A stretch of 5,286 nucleotides of DNA from Methanobacterium sp. Its GTDB lineage: Archaea > Methanobacteriota > Methanobacteria > Methanobacteriales > Methanobacteriaceae. Shown here piece after piece: positions 5,234-5,286 of this stretch (the first letter of the stretch is position 1; each line of letters starts with the position of its first letter). The DNA is taken from assembly GCA_003162655.1 (NCBI GenBank), contig PMMY01000204.1:3006-8291 (forward strand), in the 5' to 3' direction. The notes under the pieces are model-generated. The model was not told the DNA's origin and did no database searches. It saw only the letters and a program-made list of their open reading frames with translations. Made by a program: the position numbers and the translations under genes.

Positions 5234-5286
5234 TTAGAACTGGATCACAACCTTCAGTTCCCTATTTGGATCATTGATTAAATAAT
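5234..5286 (-). CDS. Probable C-terminus of a gene entering from the right edge
   Basis: Read on the minus strand, one frame is open from the right edge to a TAA at 5236-5234 and encodes 16 residues, YLINDPNRELKVVIQF. Three things suggest real coding sequence. Base composition rises sharply from the spacer (about 45 percent G+C at 5239-5275). The codons are varied. The residues alternate charged and hydrophobic, like a final beta strand. The other two minus-strand frames are interrupted. It would be convergent with the 4927 gene, 43 bp apart. The family cannot be named from so few residues, and with so short a stretch an open frame alone is weak evidence. Confidence 0.4.
   Translation of the reverse strand, partial: YLINDPNRELKVVIQF

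Noticed and set aside
1..5286. CRISPR array, insertion sequence, toxin-antitoxin pair, tRNA or riboswitch
   Set aside because: No spaced direct repeats, transposase-like frames, cloverleaf with T-loop consensus, or known aptamer cores were seen on either strand.

Overview
The window looks like an AT-rich archaeal chromosome segment, most likely from a methanogen of the order Methanobacteriales (Methanobacterium-like). The grounds are an archaeal-type SecD, the short archaeal form of the phenylalanyl-tRNA synthetase beta chain (about 560 residues), a stand-alone aspartate carbamoyltransferase regulatory chain, a small DUF5654-like membrane protein, TATA-box-like promoters, T-run terminators without strong hairpins, and very AT-rich spacers. 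The genus is inferred from gene style, not from a database search.

Layout, left to right. Positions 1-981 (+) carry the C-terminal part of secD, cut by the left edge, with the polytopic domain and a very basic cytosolic tail. Positions 982-1332 are a non-coding spacer with a cluster of T runs (terminator) and, nearer the next gene, a perfect 14-bp inverted repeat whose arms look like TATA boxes. pyrI (1333-1800, +) and a YjbQ/UPF0047 gene (1853-2257, +) follow in the same direction, 52 bp apart. pheT (2314-3996, -) converges on yjbQ across a spacer of about 56 bp. A small His- and acid-rich membrane protein of unknown function (4122-4490, -) lies upstream of pheT on the same strand. Positions 4491-4926 are a second long spacer, divergent between that gene and a DUF5654-like gene (4927-5190, +). 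It contains a 10-bp-stem hairpin and a compact palindrome just upstream of a TATA box. The last 53 bases probably hold the C-terminus of a minus-strand gene running off the right edge.

The genes do not form one pathway. They serve protein export (SecD), allosteric control of pyrimidine synthesis (PyrI), a probable thiamine-phosphate-related enzyme (YjbQ), translation (PheT), and two small membrane proteins of unknown role. This is a housekeeping region. I see no CRISPR array, transposon, toxin-antitoxin pair, phage module or RNA gene, and nothing that amounts to a new multi-gene system. The points most worth a second look are the His/acid-rich membrane protein, the pyrI-upstream inverted repeat, a missing acidic metal ligand in PheT, and the right-edge gene fragment.
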